Origin: an uncultured Collinsella sp.
GTDB lineage: Bacteria; Actinomycetota; Coriobacteriia; Coriobacteriales; Coriobacteriaceae
Direction: 5' to 3'
Length of the DNA: 64,000 bases
Assembly: GCA_958403385.1 (NCBI GenBank)
Contig: CATXXC010000012.1
Coordinates: forward strand, 25,448 to 89,447
The notes below the pieces were generated by a model. That model saw only the letters and a list, made by a program, of their open reading frames with translations, had not been told where the DNA came from and ran no database searches. A program made the translations under genes and the position numbers. Positions 44,121 through 52,999 of this stretch are shown here, one piece after another; within the stretch, counting starts at the first letter, position 1; every line of letters begins with the position of its first letter.

Positions 44121-44708
44121 ATGAGTCCCATTCAAATCGCCCTGCTGCTGCTCGCCGTTGCCGGCGTGTGGGCCATCGCTGAGCTCGCGCTTACCCTGCG
44201 CAAGACCCGCAATGTTGTCGACTCGCTCGATAAGACCGTGAACGACCTCAACAACACCATCGCCGAGGCTCAGCCTGTGGTGGCAAAGCTCGATGGCGCT
44301 GTCGATGAGCTTACGCCGGCGCTTGCCCAGATGGAGCCGCTGCTTAAGTCGAGCAAGACGGCAGTTGATGCCCTTACCTCCAATCTCGTAGAGGTCGAAG
44401 CCGTGGTTCGCGACATTTCCGAGGTTACGGGCAGCATGGCCGAGGCCAGCAATGCTGTGTCGAGCGTGACCGACTCTGCCGCCGGTGCTGTGCAGAAGCT
44501 CTTCAATAAGGTGAAGGCTCCTGCAGCCGACGCCGATCGCAAGCTCGCCGCTGCCGCTGCGGAGGCCGAGCAGCCTACCGAGCGCGTCCTAATTGGCGAG
44601 GACGAGGCCGCCGCGGGCGACGATGATGGTCAGAAGTCTGTATCCAAGCCGGCTCAGTATTACACCTATACGCCCGCCGAGACCTCTGAGGAGTCCTGCG
44701 ATGAGTAG
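44121..44708 (+). CDS. DUF948-family membrane-anchored coiled-coil protein
   Basis: A 195-residue protein with one N-terminal membrane segment (IQIALLLLAVAGVWAIAELA). A long coiled-coil region of methyl-acceptor-like heptads (VVDSLDKTVNDLNNTI onwards to about residue 130) and an acidic tail follow. DUF948 members include B. subtilis YtxG, a general-stress protein. It is the first gene of a cluster with an anti-sigma-like protein and a SigB-type sigma, overlapping the next gene by 8 bases. The molecular role is unknown. Confidence 0.78.
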   Translation: MSPIQIALLLLAVAGVWAIAELALTLRKTRNVVDSLDKTVNDLNNTIAEAQPVVAKLDGAVDELTPALAQMEPLLKSSKTAVDALTSNLVEVEAVVRDISEVTGSMAEASNAVSSVTDSAAGAVQKLFNKVKAPAADADRKLAAAAAEAEQPTERVLIGEDEAAAGDDDGQKSVSKPAQYYTYTPAETSEESCDE

Positions 44709-45078
44709 CGAAGCAACCTGCCCTATCACGCTGACCGTTGCCGGTGACCCGCGTCTCGCTCGCCTTGTGCGCATGACGGCAGCCAACGTTGGTGCCCTGT
44801 GCTCTATGTCTGTCGATCGCATCGAGGACATCCGCATGGCTGCTGAGGAGGCTTTCATCTTTGGTTGCACCGCGGTCGACTGCGATGACATCACCATCAA
44901 ATTCGATGTCGATGAGACCCACGTTGGCATGACTATTACCTTTGGCGACCAGGCTACGGTCGATGAAGACGACCAGGCTGCGGTGTATGCCGAGCTCATC
45001 CTCGCGAGCGTGTGCGACTCCTACGAAAAGACTACGGCGCCCCTGACGCTTTCCCTCGACCTCAAGGCGGATATCTAA
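44701..45078 (+). CDS. Anti-sigma-factor-like protein (degenerate RsbW/SpoIIAB fold)
   Basis: A 125-residue protein whose place and overall pattern fit the HATPase anti-sigma factors that bind SigB/SigF (LARLVRMTAANVGALC, VDRIEDIRMAAEEAFIF). The N-box asparagine expected after the Glu is not there (EEAFIFG instead of a form like EAVTNAI), and no DxGxG box is seen. Kinase activity is therefore doubtful. It starts inside the DUF948 stop and ends 1 base before the sigma gene, so tight co-expression is likely. Assignment relies strongly on context. Confidence 0.65.
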   Translation: MSSEATCPITLTVAGDPRLARLVRMTAANVGALCSMSVDRIEDIRMAAEEAFIFGCTAVDCDDITIKFDVDETHVGMTITFGDQATVDEDDQAAVYAELILASVCDSYEKTTAPLTLSLDLKADI

Positions 45079-45079
45079 T

Positions 45080-45871
45080 ATGACCGAACGTTCCCGGAGC
45101 GGCAAGACCGCTTGGGACAAGGAGAAAACCCGCGAGCTGTTTCGTCGTTACAAGGAGACCGGTGATCCGGACGCCCGTGAGCAGCTCGTCATGTCCCATA
45201 TGAACCTGGTAAGGTTTCTTGCCAACAAATTTAAGAATCGCGGCGAGCCGCTCGACGACCTCATGCAGGTCGGCTATCTGGGCTTGCTCAAGGCTATCGA
45301 CCGTTTTGATCCCGAGCGCGGACTCGAGTTCACGACGTTTGCGACACCCACTATCCTGGGCGAGATCAAACGCCATTTTCGCGACAAGGGCTGGAGTGTG
45401 CGCGTACCGCGTCGTCTGCAGGAGCTCTCGGCCAAGGTCAACCAGGCAACTGACAAACTTACCAACGAGCTGCAGCGTTCGCCCAAGGTTGAGGAAATCG
45501 CCGAATACCTGGACGTGACCGTTGACGAGGTACTCGAGGCTATGGAATCGTCTTCGGCCTATACCTCGGTGCCCATCGAGGCTCCTGGTGCGTCCGATTC
45601 CGACGATGCCCCCTCGATTCTCGATCGCTACGCCGACGACGACAATGAGCTCGACTTTACCGATGACCGCTTGGTGATCGAGGAAGCTATCCGTGATTTC
45701 TCGCCGCGCGAGCGCGAGGTTATCGAGCTGCGCTTTGTAAAGGGCATGACCCAGATCGAGATCGCCAAGAAGCTGGGTATATCGCAGGTCCAGGTTTCGC
45801 GTCTGCTGCGCCGCACGCTTAAGAAGATTCAGGACAAGATCGACCCCGACGGAGTGATGATTCGTTCATGA
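45080..45871 (+). CDS. Alternative sigma factor, SigB/SigF type
   Basis: A 263-residue sigma-70 group 3 factor. Region 2 reads NLVRFLANKFKNRGEPLDDLMQVGYLGLLKAIDRFDP and FTTFATPTILGEIKRHFRDKGW (given here only as landmarks). Region 3 has VPRRLQELSAKVNQ, and region 4 has LSPRE-like FSPREREVIELRF plus GMTQIEIAKKLGISQVQVSRLLR. These are typical for stress or sporulation sigma factors such as SigB, SigF and SigG. Upstream is the likely anti-sigma; no anti-anti-sigma (RsbV) is next to it. It overlaps the next gene by ATGA. Confidence 0.9.
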   Translation: MTERSRSGKTAWDKEKTRELFRRYKETGDPDAREQLVMSHMNLVRFLANKFKNRGEPLDDLMQVGYLGLLKAIDRFDPERGLEFTTFATPTILGEIKRHFRDKGWSVRVPRRLQELSAKVNQATDKLTNELQRSPKVEEIAEYLDVTVDEVLEAMESSSAYTSVPIEAPGASDSDDAPSILDRYADDDNELDFTDDRLVIEEAIRDFSPREREVIELRFVKGMTQIEIAKKLGISQVQVSRLLRRTLKKIQDKIDPDGVMIRS

Positions 45872-47277
45872 GTGAGCACCCCCAACAAACCGATCGCGTG
45901 CTGCGCGACACCCGCATTTTGACGCTGCGCATTTGGGCTGTTGTCGGCTGCATTGTTATTGCTGCTGTCATCTTTAACCTTATGGGCATCCTGGCACCGG
46001 TTATTGAGTTTCTTGGCGTCGGCTCCATCATTGCTTTTGTGATGTCCCCGATCACCAACTCGCTCGAGCACCATGGCGTGAATCGCGGCATCGGTTCGCT
46101 TATTGCGCTTATTGTTGTTGTTGCCGTGCTCGTCGGTGTCGTTTGCATCTTGTCGCCGATTCTCTTTGGTCAGATCATGGAAGTCCTGAGCCGCCTGCCC
46201 GAGCAGCTTCGTGTTGCGGGCGGTGATCTCAACGAGATGATCTCGCATGCCAAGACGCTCAACAACACGCCGCTCAAGGAGTATTTGGACGATAATCTTT
46301 CGTCGCTGGTTGCCGTGGCATCGAAGTATGTGTCTCAGATTGCCGCCGAGCTTGGTCGTGGTGTGTTCCCGCTCATCACCAATACAGCGTCGCAGCTGTT
46401 TGTTATCTTCCTTGGCCTGGTGCTTGCCTACTGGATGGCCTGCGACTACCCTCGCATGCACCACGAGATTTGCACCATCATCGGTCAGGAGAAGGAGACC
46501 TCGTACCGCTTTATGGTCGCCATTCTTTCTCGCTCTGTCGGCGGCTACATGCGCGGTATGGTCGTGACGTCCATCTGCGGTGGTTTCCTCGCCTTTATCG
46601 GTTTTATGATCATCGGCCATCCGTATGCGGCGCTCATGGCTATCTTTACCGGCATCATGCATTTGGTTCCGGTCGTCGGTCCTTGGGTGAGCGCAGCAAT
46701 CGCCACAGTGCTCGGTTTCATGTTCAGCCCTATGTTGGCGTTATGGACGCTCATCGTGACGATGGTCGCGCAAAACGTCACCGATAACGTCATTTCGCCC
46801 AAGGTCATGCAGAGCTCGGTGCAGGTGCATCCCATCATGAGCCTCACGGCGCTCGTTATTGGCTCGGCACTCATGGGGCCCATCGGCATGATTATTGCCA
46901 TCCCGCTGTGTGCGGCCCTCAAGGGTATCTTCGTGTACTACTTCGAGAATGAGACCGGCCGCCAGCTTGTGGCCTATGACGGCGCCGTGTTTAAGGGCAC
47001 GCCGTACCGCGATGCCGATGGCAACCCGGTCGCCGCCTACGACGCGCTCGGCGACGACACCTTCATCTACGAGTCTGAGCTCATCGGCAACGAGACTGCG
47101 CCCGAGGCCAAGGCCATGCCCAAGCCCGAGCTCGATAATCCCTGGATTAAGCTCTCTGGTCTGCAGCCCGATGCCACGGGCTTCTTCAAGAACCCCTTCG
47201 CCAAAGACGATGACTCCAACTCGGACGACGATACCAAAACCGGCATCGACGGCTCCATGGACGATGACGATAACTAG
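45868..47277 (+). CDS. AI-2E/PerM-family permease
   Basis: A 469-residue membrane protein with about eight hydrophobic segments. It has the family's long amphipathic stretch (PEQLRVAGGDLNEMI) and the block HLVPVVGPWVSAAIATVLGF. VTDNVISPKVMQSSVQVHPIMSL is the best-conserved signature, noted here by position near residues 305-330. A charged cytoplasmic tail of about 100 residues ends in Asp-rich sequence. Substrates differ within the family (AI-2 export, Na+/H+ exchange), so none is assigned. It is co-transcribed with the sigma factor. Confidence 0.85.
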   Translation: MSEHPQQTDRVLRDTRILTLRIWAVVGCIVIAAVIFNLMGILAPVIEFLGVGSIIAFVMSPITNSLEHHGVNRGIGSLIALIVVVAVLVGVVCILSPILFGQIMEVLSRLPEQLRVAGGDLNEMISHAKTLNNTPLKEYLDDNLSSLVAVASKYVSQIAAELGRGVFPLITNTASQLFVIFLGLVLAYWMACDYPRMHHEICTIIGQEKETSYRFMVAILSRSVGGYMRGMVVTSICGGFLAFIGFMIIGHPYAALMAIFTGIMHLVPVVGPWVSAAIATVLGFMFSPMLALWTLIVTMVAQNVTDNVISPKVMQSSVQVHPIMSLTALVIGSALMGPIGMIIAIPLCAALKGIFVYYFENETGRQLVAYDGAVFKGTPYRDADGNPVAAYDALGDDTFIYESELIGNETAPEAKAMPKPELDNPWIKLSGLQPDATGFFKNPFAKDDDSNSDDDTKTGIDGSMDDDDN

Positions 47278-47326
47278 CGGGGTAATTCGGGTTAACATTC
47301 ATACGTGCTAACATGCAATTTCGCTG

Positions 47327-47356
47327 GAGGGTCGCTGTTTGGCGGCCCTCTTTTTT
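47327..47356 (+). terminator. Terminator before alaS
   Basis: GAGGGTCGC (47327-47335) pairs with GCGGCCCTC (47342-47350) and is followed by six T residues. It closes the sigma cluster. Confidence 0.85.
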
Positions 47357-47382
47357 GTACTTGCGCGGTGGGATGGTAATAT
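47355..47382 (+). promoter_or_regulatory. alaS promoter
   Basis: TTGTAC (47355-47360) and TAATAT (47377-47382) are 16 bases apart, and the gene starts 47 bases downstream. No T-box elements are visible in this short leader. Confidence 0.6.
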
Positions 47383-47428
47383 CGTTACGTTTGAACTGTT
47401 TCGATGTGAAACCGAGGAGATTCCCTCT

Positions 47429-50086
47429 ATGAGTGCTGACTACCCGTCAATGACTACGGCCGAGATTCGCTCCAAGTTCCTCAACTTCTTTGAGGAGCGC
47501 GGTCTTAAGCTCTATCCTTCTTCGTCCCTCGTCCCCGACGATCCTTCGCTGCTGCTTGCCAACGCTGGCATGAACCAGTTTAAGGAGTACTACCAGGGCA
47601 AGAAGACCATGAAGGAGATCGGCGCGATTTCCTGCCAGAAGTGCGTCCGCACCAACGACATCGATTGCATCGGCGAGGACGGCCGTCACCTGTCCTTCTT
47701 CGAGATGCTCGGCGACTTCTCTTTTGGCGGCGTCTCCAAGGAGCAGGCTTGCGCCTGGGCCTTTGAGCTCATCACCAAGGAGTTCATGCTGCCGCTCGAC
47801 CGCCTGTACTTTACCGTCTTTACCGAGGACGACGAGACCCACGACGTGTGGCGTTCTCTGGGCGTTGCTGAGGACCACATCTCCCGCCTGGGCGAGGACG
47901 ACAACTTCTGGGCCGCTGGCCCCACCGGTCCCTGCGGTCCGTGCTCAGAGATCTACTTTGACATGGGCGAGGAGGTCGGCTGCGGCAGCCCCGACTGCAA
48001 GCCTGGCTGCGACTGCGACCGCTTCCTGGAGTTCTGGAACCTCGTCTTTACCCAGTACGACCGCCAGGAGGACGGCTCCATGCCGGAGCTGCCGCACCGC
48101 AACCTCGATACGGGCATGGGCCTGGAGCGCATGGCCGCCATCATGCAGCACAAGACCGCCAACTACGACGGCGATCTGATGCAGCACCTCATCAAGCTGG
48201 GCGAGAAGATTAGCGGCAAGACCTATGACGCCGACGATTACTCTGGCGCCAGCCGCTCCCTGCGTATCATCGCCGACCACTCCCGTGCCGTCGACTTTAT
48301 GATCTCGGACGGCATCCTTCCCGGTAACGAGGGTCGCGAGTACGTCCTTCGCCGCCTGCTCCGTCGTGCCGTGTTCCACGGTCGCCTGCTGGGCATCGAG
48401 GGCGCCTTCCTGACCAAGTTCATCGACGAGGTTAACGCTCAGATGGGCGAGGCTTATCCCGAGCTGCTCAAGAATGTCGCGCTCGTCAAGGGTATCGTCG
48501 CCTCCGAGGAGGAGCGCTTCTCCACGACGCTCGACAACGGCCGCGTCTATCTGGACGAGGCCCTGGCAGCGCTTGCCGAGGGCGCCGTGCTTCCGGGCGA
48601 TGTCGCCTTTAAACTGCACGACACCTTTGGTTTCCCCATCGATCTGACCGTCGAGATCGCCGGCACCGCTGGCCACGATGTCGACATGGACGGCTTCACT
48701 GCCTGCATGGAGGACCAGAAGGCCCGCGCCCGCGCCAATGCCAAGGGCGACGCCTGGGGCAGCTTCAACGACGTGTGGGTCGAGCTTTCCGACAAGGTCG
48801 CTGCGACCGAGTTCGACGGCTATGACAACGATGTGATCGAGGGCGCCAAGGTTGTCGCCATCGTGCGCAACGGCGAGTCCGTCGAGTCCGCTGCCGCCGG
48901 CGAGGACGTCGAGGTTGTGCTCGACCGCACCCCGTTCTATGCCGAGATGGGTGGTCAGCAGGGCGATGCCGGCAAGCTTTCCGCCGAGGGCGTTGTTCTG
49001 ACCGTTGCCGACACCAAGAACCACAACGGCCTGTATGCCCACGTCGCGCACGTTGCCGATGGCACGCTGACTGTCGGTGCCGCTGTTACCGCCGCGCTCG
49101 ACGCCGAGCGCCGTGGCTTCCTGCGCCGCAACCACACCGCCACGCACCTGCTCGACGCCGCCCTTAAGCAGGTCCTGGGCGAGCACGTCTCCCAGGCCGG
49201 CTCGCTGGTGACGCCCGAGCACCTTCGCTTTGACTTTACGCACTTCGAGGCCCTGTCCTCCGAGCAGCTCAAGGCTGTCGAGGACCTGGTCAACCAGCAG
49301 ATCTTCGCTTCCAAGCCGGTCGTGACCCGCGTCATGGGCATCGACGAGGCCAAGGCCGCCGGTGCTGTCGCCCTCTTTGGCGAGAAGTACGGCGACGTCG
49401 TCCGCGTCGTCTCCGTAGGCGCCGAGGACCAGCCGTTCTCCCGCGAGCTCTGCGGTGGCACGCATGCCTTCAACACCGCCGAGATCGGTCTGTTCAAGAT
49501 CATCTCCGAGTCCTCCACGGGCTCGAATGTCCGCCGTATCGAGGCCGTGACCTCCAAGGGCGCTCTCGACTACATGGCCGACCGTCTGGCGCTCGTCGAC
49601 GCCGCCGCCGCTGCGCTCAAGTGCCGTGTCGACGAGGTTCCCGCCCGCGTGGAGAACCTGCAGGCCGAGCTGCGCGAGACTTCCGGCAAGCTCAAGAAGG
49701 CGCTCACCGGTGGCTCCTCCGATGCGATCTCCAGCGCCATCGACGGCGCTGTCGAGCTGAACGGCTACAAGCTCGTCGTCGCTGAGCTCCAGGGCCTTGA
49801 GGCTGCCGACCTGCGCAACGTTTGGGATACCGTGCACCAGAAGGTCGCCGGCCCCGTCGCCTGCGTCGTTGCCAGCGTGACCGAGAAGGGCACCCCGGCT
49901 CTGCTCGCTGCCGGCTCCGATGACGCCGTGAAGGCCGGTTTCCACGCCGGTAACGTGATCAAGCAGATTGCGGGCCTGGTCGACGGTCGCGGTGGCGGTC
50001 GTCCCAACATGGCCCAGGCCGGTGGCAAGAACGCCGCCGGTATCGCCGATGCCCTCGCGGCCGCCAAGACCGCGCTCGGCGCCTAA
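47429..50086 (+). CDS. alaS: Alanyl-tRNA synthetase
   Basis: AlaS charges tRNA-Ala and edits serine and glycine. The 885-residue class II enzyme starts at ATG 47429, with GAGGAG nine bases ahead. The catalytic domain has TTAEIRSKFLNFFEERG, RTNDIDCIG, and GMGLERMAAIMQ. The editing domain shows the zinc-ligand pairs RRNHTATHLLDAAL and CGGTHAFNTAEIG. The C-terminal C-Ala part has GGGRPNMAQAGG. All motifs are intact. Confidence 0.97.
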   Translation: MSADYPSMTTAEIRSKFLNFFEERGLKLYPSSSLVPDDPSLLLANAGMNQFKEYYQGKKTMKEIGAISCQKCVRTNDIDCIGEDGRHLSFFEMLGDFSFGGVSKEQACAWAFELITKEFMLPLDRLYFTVFTEDDETHDVWRSLGVAEDHISRLGEDDNFWAAGPTGPCGPCSEIYFDMGEEVGCGSPDCKPGCDCDRFLEFWNLVFTQYDRQEDGSMPELPHRNLDTGMGLERMAAIMQHKTANYDGDLMQHLIKLGEKISGKTYDADDYSGASRSLRIIADHSRAVDFMISDGILPGNEGREYVLRRLLRRAVFHGRLLGIEGAFLTKFIDEVNAQMGEAYPELLKNVALVKGIVASEEERFSTTLDNGRVYLDEALAALAEGAVLPGDVAFKLHDTFGFPIDLTVEIAGTAGHDVDMDGFTACMEDQKARARANAKGDAWGSFNDVWVELSDKVAATEFDGYDNDVIEGAKVVAIVRNGESVESAAAGEDVEVVLDRTPFYAEMGGQQGDAGKLSAEGVVLTVADTKNHNGLYAHVAHVADGTLTVGAAVTAALDAERRGFLRRNHTATHLLDAALKQVLGEHVSQAGSLVTPEHLRFDFTHFEALSSEQLKAVEDLVNQQIFASKPVVTRVMGIDEAKAAGAVALFGEKYGDVVRVVSVGAEDQPFSRELCGGTHAFNTAEIGLFKIISESSTGSNVRRIEAVTSKGALDYMADRLALVDAAAAALKCRVDEVPARVENLQAELRETSGKLKKALTGGSSDAISSAIDGAVELNGYKLVVAELQGLEAADLRNVWDTVHQKVAGPVACVVASVTEKGTPALLAAGSDDAVKAGFHAGNVIKQIAGLVDGRGGGRPNMAQAGGKNAAGIADALAAAKTALGA

Positions 50087-50103
50087 GAACCTAAGTAGTC
50101 GCT

Positions 50104-50532
50104 GTGGTCGCGCTCGCACTGGACATAGGGGAGACCAGGATTGGCATTGCCGTCTCGAGTCGTGATGGCAAGATGGCAATGCCTGTCAAGGTGCTTCCGG
50201 CTGCCGAGGTCACCGGTATGGCAAAGACGTTTCGCTACCTGGTCGAGGACTATGAGCCCGATATCCTGGTAAGCGGACGTCCTTTGACCATGGCCGGTGA
50301 ACCCGGCCCCCAGGCCGAGCGCGTCGCCGCCGTGGCCCAAAAGATTGCCGACGAGCTCGACCTTCCGCTGGAGTTTGAGGACGAGCGTCTGTCCTCGCAG
50401 GAGGCCAAGCGTATCCTGCGCGAGCAGGGCCTCAACGAAAAGCAGATGAGGGGCAAGATTGACATGATCGCCGCCAGCCTGTTCTTGCAGACATGGCTCG
50501 ATCGTAAAAACGAGGAGGTTCAGCATGCCTAG
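50104..50532 (+). CDS. ruvX: Holliday junction resolvase-like RNase H-fold protein YqgF/RuvX
   Basis: A 142-residue YqgF-family nuclease, linked to 16S rRNA 5'-end processing and pre-tRNA/rRNA maturation. It shows ALALDIGETRIGIAVS (first catalytic Asp), VSGRPLTMAGEPGPQAERV, FEDERLSSQEAKRIL and a late Asp in GKIDMIAASLFLQTWL. It starts with GTG 17 bases after alaS, a widely conserved neighbour, and overlaps mltG by 8 bases. Confidence 0.92.
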   Translation: MVALALDIGETRIGIAVSSRDGKMAMPVKVLPAAEVTGMAKTFRYLVEDYEPDILVSGRPLTMAGEPGPQAERVAAVAQKIADELDLPLEFEDERLSSQEAKRILREQGLNEKQMRGKIDMIAASLFLQTWLDRKNEEVQHA

Positions 50533-51958
50533 CGCTTCCGATCCGCGCCAGCCGAATCGTACACAGCAGCCGGCGTCGCGCCCTGCCCAGCCTGGCCAGC
50601 GTCCGGCACAGCCGACGCAGCGCGCAGCTCAGCCTGCCGCGCGCCCGGCGCAGTCTTTCTCTCGTTCGGCCCAACCTGTTCAACGGACGGGTCAGCAGCC
50701 TTCTGCTCGTTCGGTTCAGCATTCGGCTTCTCACGCGGCTCAGCAGCTCACTGCTCGTACGGCCCAGCCTGCAGGCGGCACCCGCTTTAAGCAGCAGGCA
50801 CCTACCCAGCGAACGCAGGCCCCCCAATCGCATTCGCATCACGCTCGTGGTTCGCATGGCGTTGCTCCGGCGACCCGCTCGAGCTACAACACGCATGCTC
50901 GTCGCGGTGCTCAAAAGAAAAGCTCCCCGGTGCCTATGATTATCGGTGGCGTCGTCGCCGTGTTGGCGCTTGCCGCGATCGCTTTCTTTGTCGTGCCGGC
51001 CGTCAAGGGTTTCTTTGCCGGTGAGGATACGAAGGTTACGGCTGGTCAGCAGGTTACGGTGACCATTCCCGATGGTGCTTCGGGCGATACGATCGCCTCG
51101 ATTCTCTCCGAGAACCATATCGTCGAAAATCCCAAGGATTACTATGCGGCGGTGAAAAAGCTCAACGCCGATATGTCGCTCAAGCCTGGTGATTATTCGT
51201 TCACCACACTCATGGATGCGACCAAGGTTGTTCAGCAGCTCATGGAAGGCCCCAACGCGGGCTCCAATGCGCTGACTATCCCTGAGGGCTTAACGGTCGA
51301 TCAAGTCGCCGACCGTGTGGCCCAGGCCTACGACAGCATCTCTAAGGAAGACTTCCTCAACCAGGCCAAGGCCTCCAACTACGTGGACGACTATAGCTTC
51401 CTTAAGGGCGCCGCTAACGACTCGCTCGAGGGTTTCTTGTTCCCCAAGACCTATTCGTTGGGTGATTCGCCGACGGCCGATGGCGTGATTCGCGCTATGC
51501 TCGATCAGTTTAAGTCCGAGTACAAGTCGCTTGACTTTGCGAGCTGCGAAGCCAAGATCAAGGAACGCTACGGTGTGGAGATGTCCGACTACGACATCGT
51601 CAACTTGGCCTCTATCGTTGAGCGCGAGGGCCTCAACGCCGATCAACGTGCGCACGTGGCCTCGGTCTTCTACAACCGCCTTGCCGGCAAGCTCGACGGT
51701 CTGCGCTATCTCAACAGCGATGCGACCATGATGTATGTCACCGGTGGCGAGGTTACCGCCGACGACCTGCAGAGCGATAGCCCGTATAACACCTATAAGC
51801 ATGAGGGCCTGCCGCCCACGCCCATCTGCTCTCCGTCGCTCGAGGCACTCAAGGCCACGCTTGAGCCGACCGACTCCGATGACCTGTATTTCTACATTAC
51901 GCAGGACGAGGAGTACTTCTCGCAAACCTACGAAGAGCATCAACAGTCTTGGAATTAG
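50525..51958 (+). CDS. mltG: Endolytic murein transglycosylase MltG (YceG-like)
   Basis: MltG cuts nascent glycan strands and ends their synthesis. The 477-residue protein starts with about 135 residues of cytoplasmic low-complexity sequence rich in Gln, Pro, Ala and Arg (PAQPGQRPAQPTQR). A single membrane span follows (about 137-160), and then the extracytoplasmic LysM-like and catalytic domains. Landmarks are TIPEGLTVDQVA, LEGFLFPKTYSL, and the catalytic glutamate in IVEREGLN. ASVFYNRL, YLNSDATMMY and SPYNTYKHEGLPPTPI follow. The N-terminal tail is much longer than in E. coli MltG. Confidence 0.93.
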   Translation: MPSASDPRQPNRTQQPASRPAQPGQRPAQPTQRAAQPAARPAQSFSRSAQPVQRTGQQPSARSVQHSASHAAQQLTARTAQPAGGTRFKQQAPTQRTQAPQSHSHHARGSHGVAPATRSSYNTHARRGAQKKSSPVPMIIGGVVAVLALAAIAFFVVPAVKGFFAGEDTKVTAGQQVTVTIPDGASGDTIASILSENHIVENPKDYYAAVKKLNADMSLKPGDYSFTTLMDATKVVQQLMEGPNAGSNALTIPEGLTVDQVADRVAQAYDSISKEDFLNQAKASNYVDDYSFLKGAANDSLEGFLFPKTYSLGDSPTADGVIRAMLDQFKSEYKSLDFASCEAKIKERYGVEMSDYDIVNLASIVEREGLNADQRAHVASVFYNRLAGKLDGLRYLNSDATMMYVTGGEVTADDLQSDSPYNTYKHEGLPPTPICSPSLEALKATLEPTDSDDLYFYITQDEEYFSQTYEEHQQSWN

Positions 51959-51959
51959 C

Positions 51960-52457
51960 ATGAGGATTTTTAGCCCCAAACGATACGTTGCCTCGGTCGA
52001 TCGCATCGACCTTGATGCCCTGTGGGCCGACGGCAAACGCGCCATTCTGCTCGATCGCGATAACACCCTGGTGCCGCGCGACACCGAGCAGGTTCCCGCC
52101 GCGGTTTCCGCTTGGCTCGATGCCGCCCGCGCCAAAGGCTTTAAGCTGTGCATGGTGTCCAACAACTGGCATCGCGACCAGGTCATGAGCTCTGCACGCG
52201 AGCTGGGACTCGAGGCCATCAGCCACGCCATGAAGCCGGCGCCGTTTGCCCTCAAGGCGGGTCTTAAGCGCCTCGGCGCCACGGCCGACGAGGCGGTGCT
52301 GATCGGTGATCAGCTCTACACGGACGTGTGGAGCGGCAATTTTGCCGGCGTCGATACTATCCTGGTTAAGCCGCAGGCAACCCAGGACCTGTGGTACACG
52401 CAGATCTTCCGTATCTTTGAGCGCCGGGCCCTGCGCGACCTTCCCTGCGAGGAATAG
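51960..52457 (+). CDS. YqeG-family HAD phosphatase
   Basis: A 165-residue HAD-superfamily class III phosphatase. Motif I is LLDRDNTLVPRD, motif II VSNNW, and motif III/IV are KPAPFALKAGLK and LIGDQLYTDVWSGN. It resembles B. subtilis YqeG and GEP4-like phosphatidylglycerophosphate phosphatases. A role in phosphatidylglycerol synthesis is plausible but inferred. The ATG lies one base after the mltG stop. Confidence 0.87.
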   Translation: MRIFSPKRYVASVDRIDLDALWADGKRAILLDRDNTLVPRDTEQVPAAVSAWLDAARAKGFKLCMVSNNWHRDQVMSSARELGLEAISHAMKPAPFALKAGLKRLGATADEAVLIGDQLYTDVWSGNFAGVDTILVKPQATQDLWYTQIFRIFERRALRDLPCEE

Positions 52458-52465
52458 GTTTCGCC

Positions 52466-52999
52466 ATGTCTCAGCACATCAAACACGGCTGCGACCATAT
52501 CTTCTTTATCGGCTTTTTGGGCGCGGGCAAATCGACGCTTGCGCGCAACGTCGGCACTATGTTCAAGCGGCGTTTTATCGATACCGACCGCCTGGTCGTG
52601 CGCCGTTGCGGCAAGTCGGTAACCGAGATTTTTGAGACCGAGGGCGAGGATCGTTTTCGCGAGCTCGAGACCTCGGCGCTCCGTTCGCTCCAAAGCGAGC
52701 GCAGCCTGTTGGTTTCGTGCGGGGGCGGTATCGTCGAGACGCCGGTGAATATTGAGCTGATGCACGAAATGGGTACGTGCGTGTACCTCGAGGGCGACTT
52801 CGAGGATTCGATTCGCCAGATTCGTCGGTCCGACACGCGCCCCGATTTCCGTTCGCCCGAGCATGCCGCGCGCCTGTTTGAGCATCGTCGTCCGCTGTAT
52901 CGCCAGGCCGCCGATATTACCCTTGATATTCGCAACAAGTCCTTCGAGGACGTTTCCTACCTTTGTGCCGAGATGCTTTTGGAGTGTGGACTGCTATGA
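52466..52999 (+). CDS. aroK: Shikimate kinase
   Basis: AroK phosphorylates shikimate in the aromatic amino acid pathway. The 177-residue protein has the P-loop FIGFLGAGKSTLARN and the shikimate-binding Asp in FIDTDRLV. The RFRELE block, the CGGGIVETP loop and a lid with RRSDTRPDF complete it. All key residues look present. The stop overlaps the following aroB-like gene by 4 bases. Confidence 0.92.
   Translation: MSQHIKHGCDHIFFIGFLGAGKSTLARNVGTMFKRRFIDTDRLVVRRCGKSVTEIFETEGEDRFRELETSALRSLQSERSLLVSCGGGIVETPVNIELMHEMGTCVYLEGDFEDSIRQIRRSDTRPDFRSPEHAARLFEHRRPLYRQAADITLDIRNKSFEDVSYLCAEMLLECGLL

Noticed and set aside
47278..47428. T-box leader for alaS
   Set aside because: The gap is only 151 bases and holds a plain terminator and promoter; no specifier loop or T-box sequence was found.
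47945..50179. A 744-codon open frame opposite alaS
   Set aside because: Same antisense artefact; no motif, and alaS on the other strand is intact and highly conserved.
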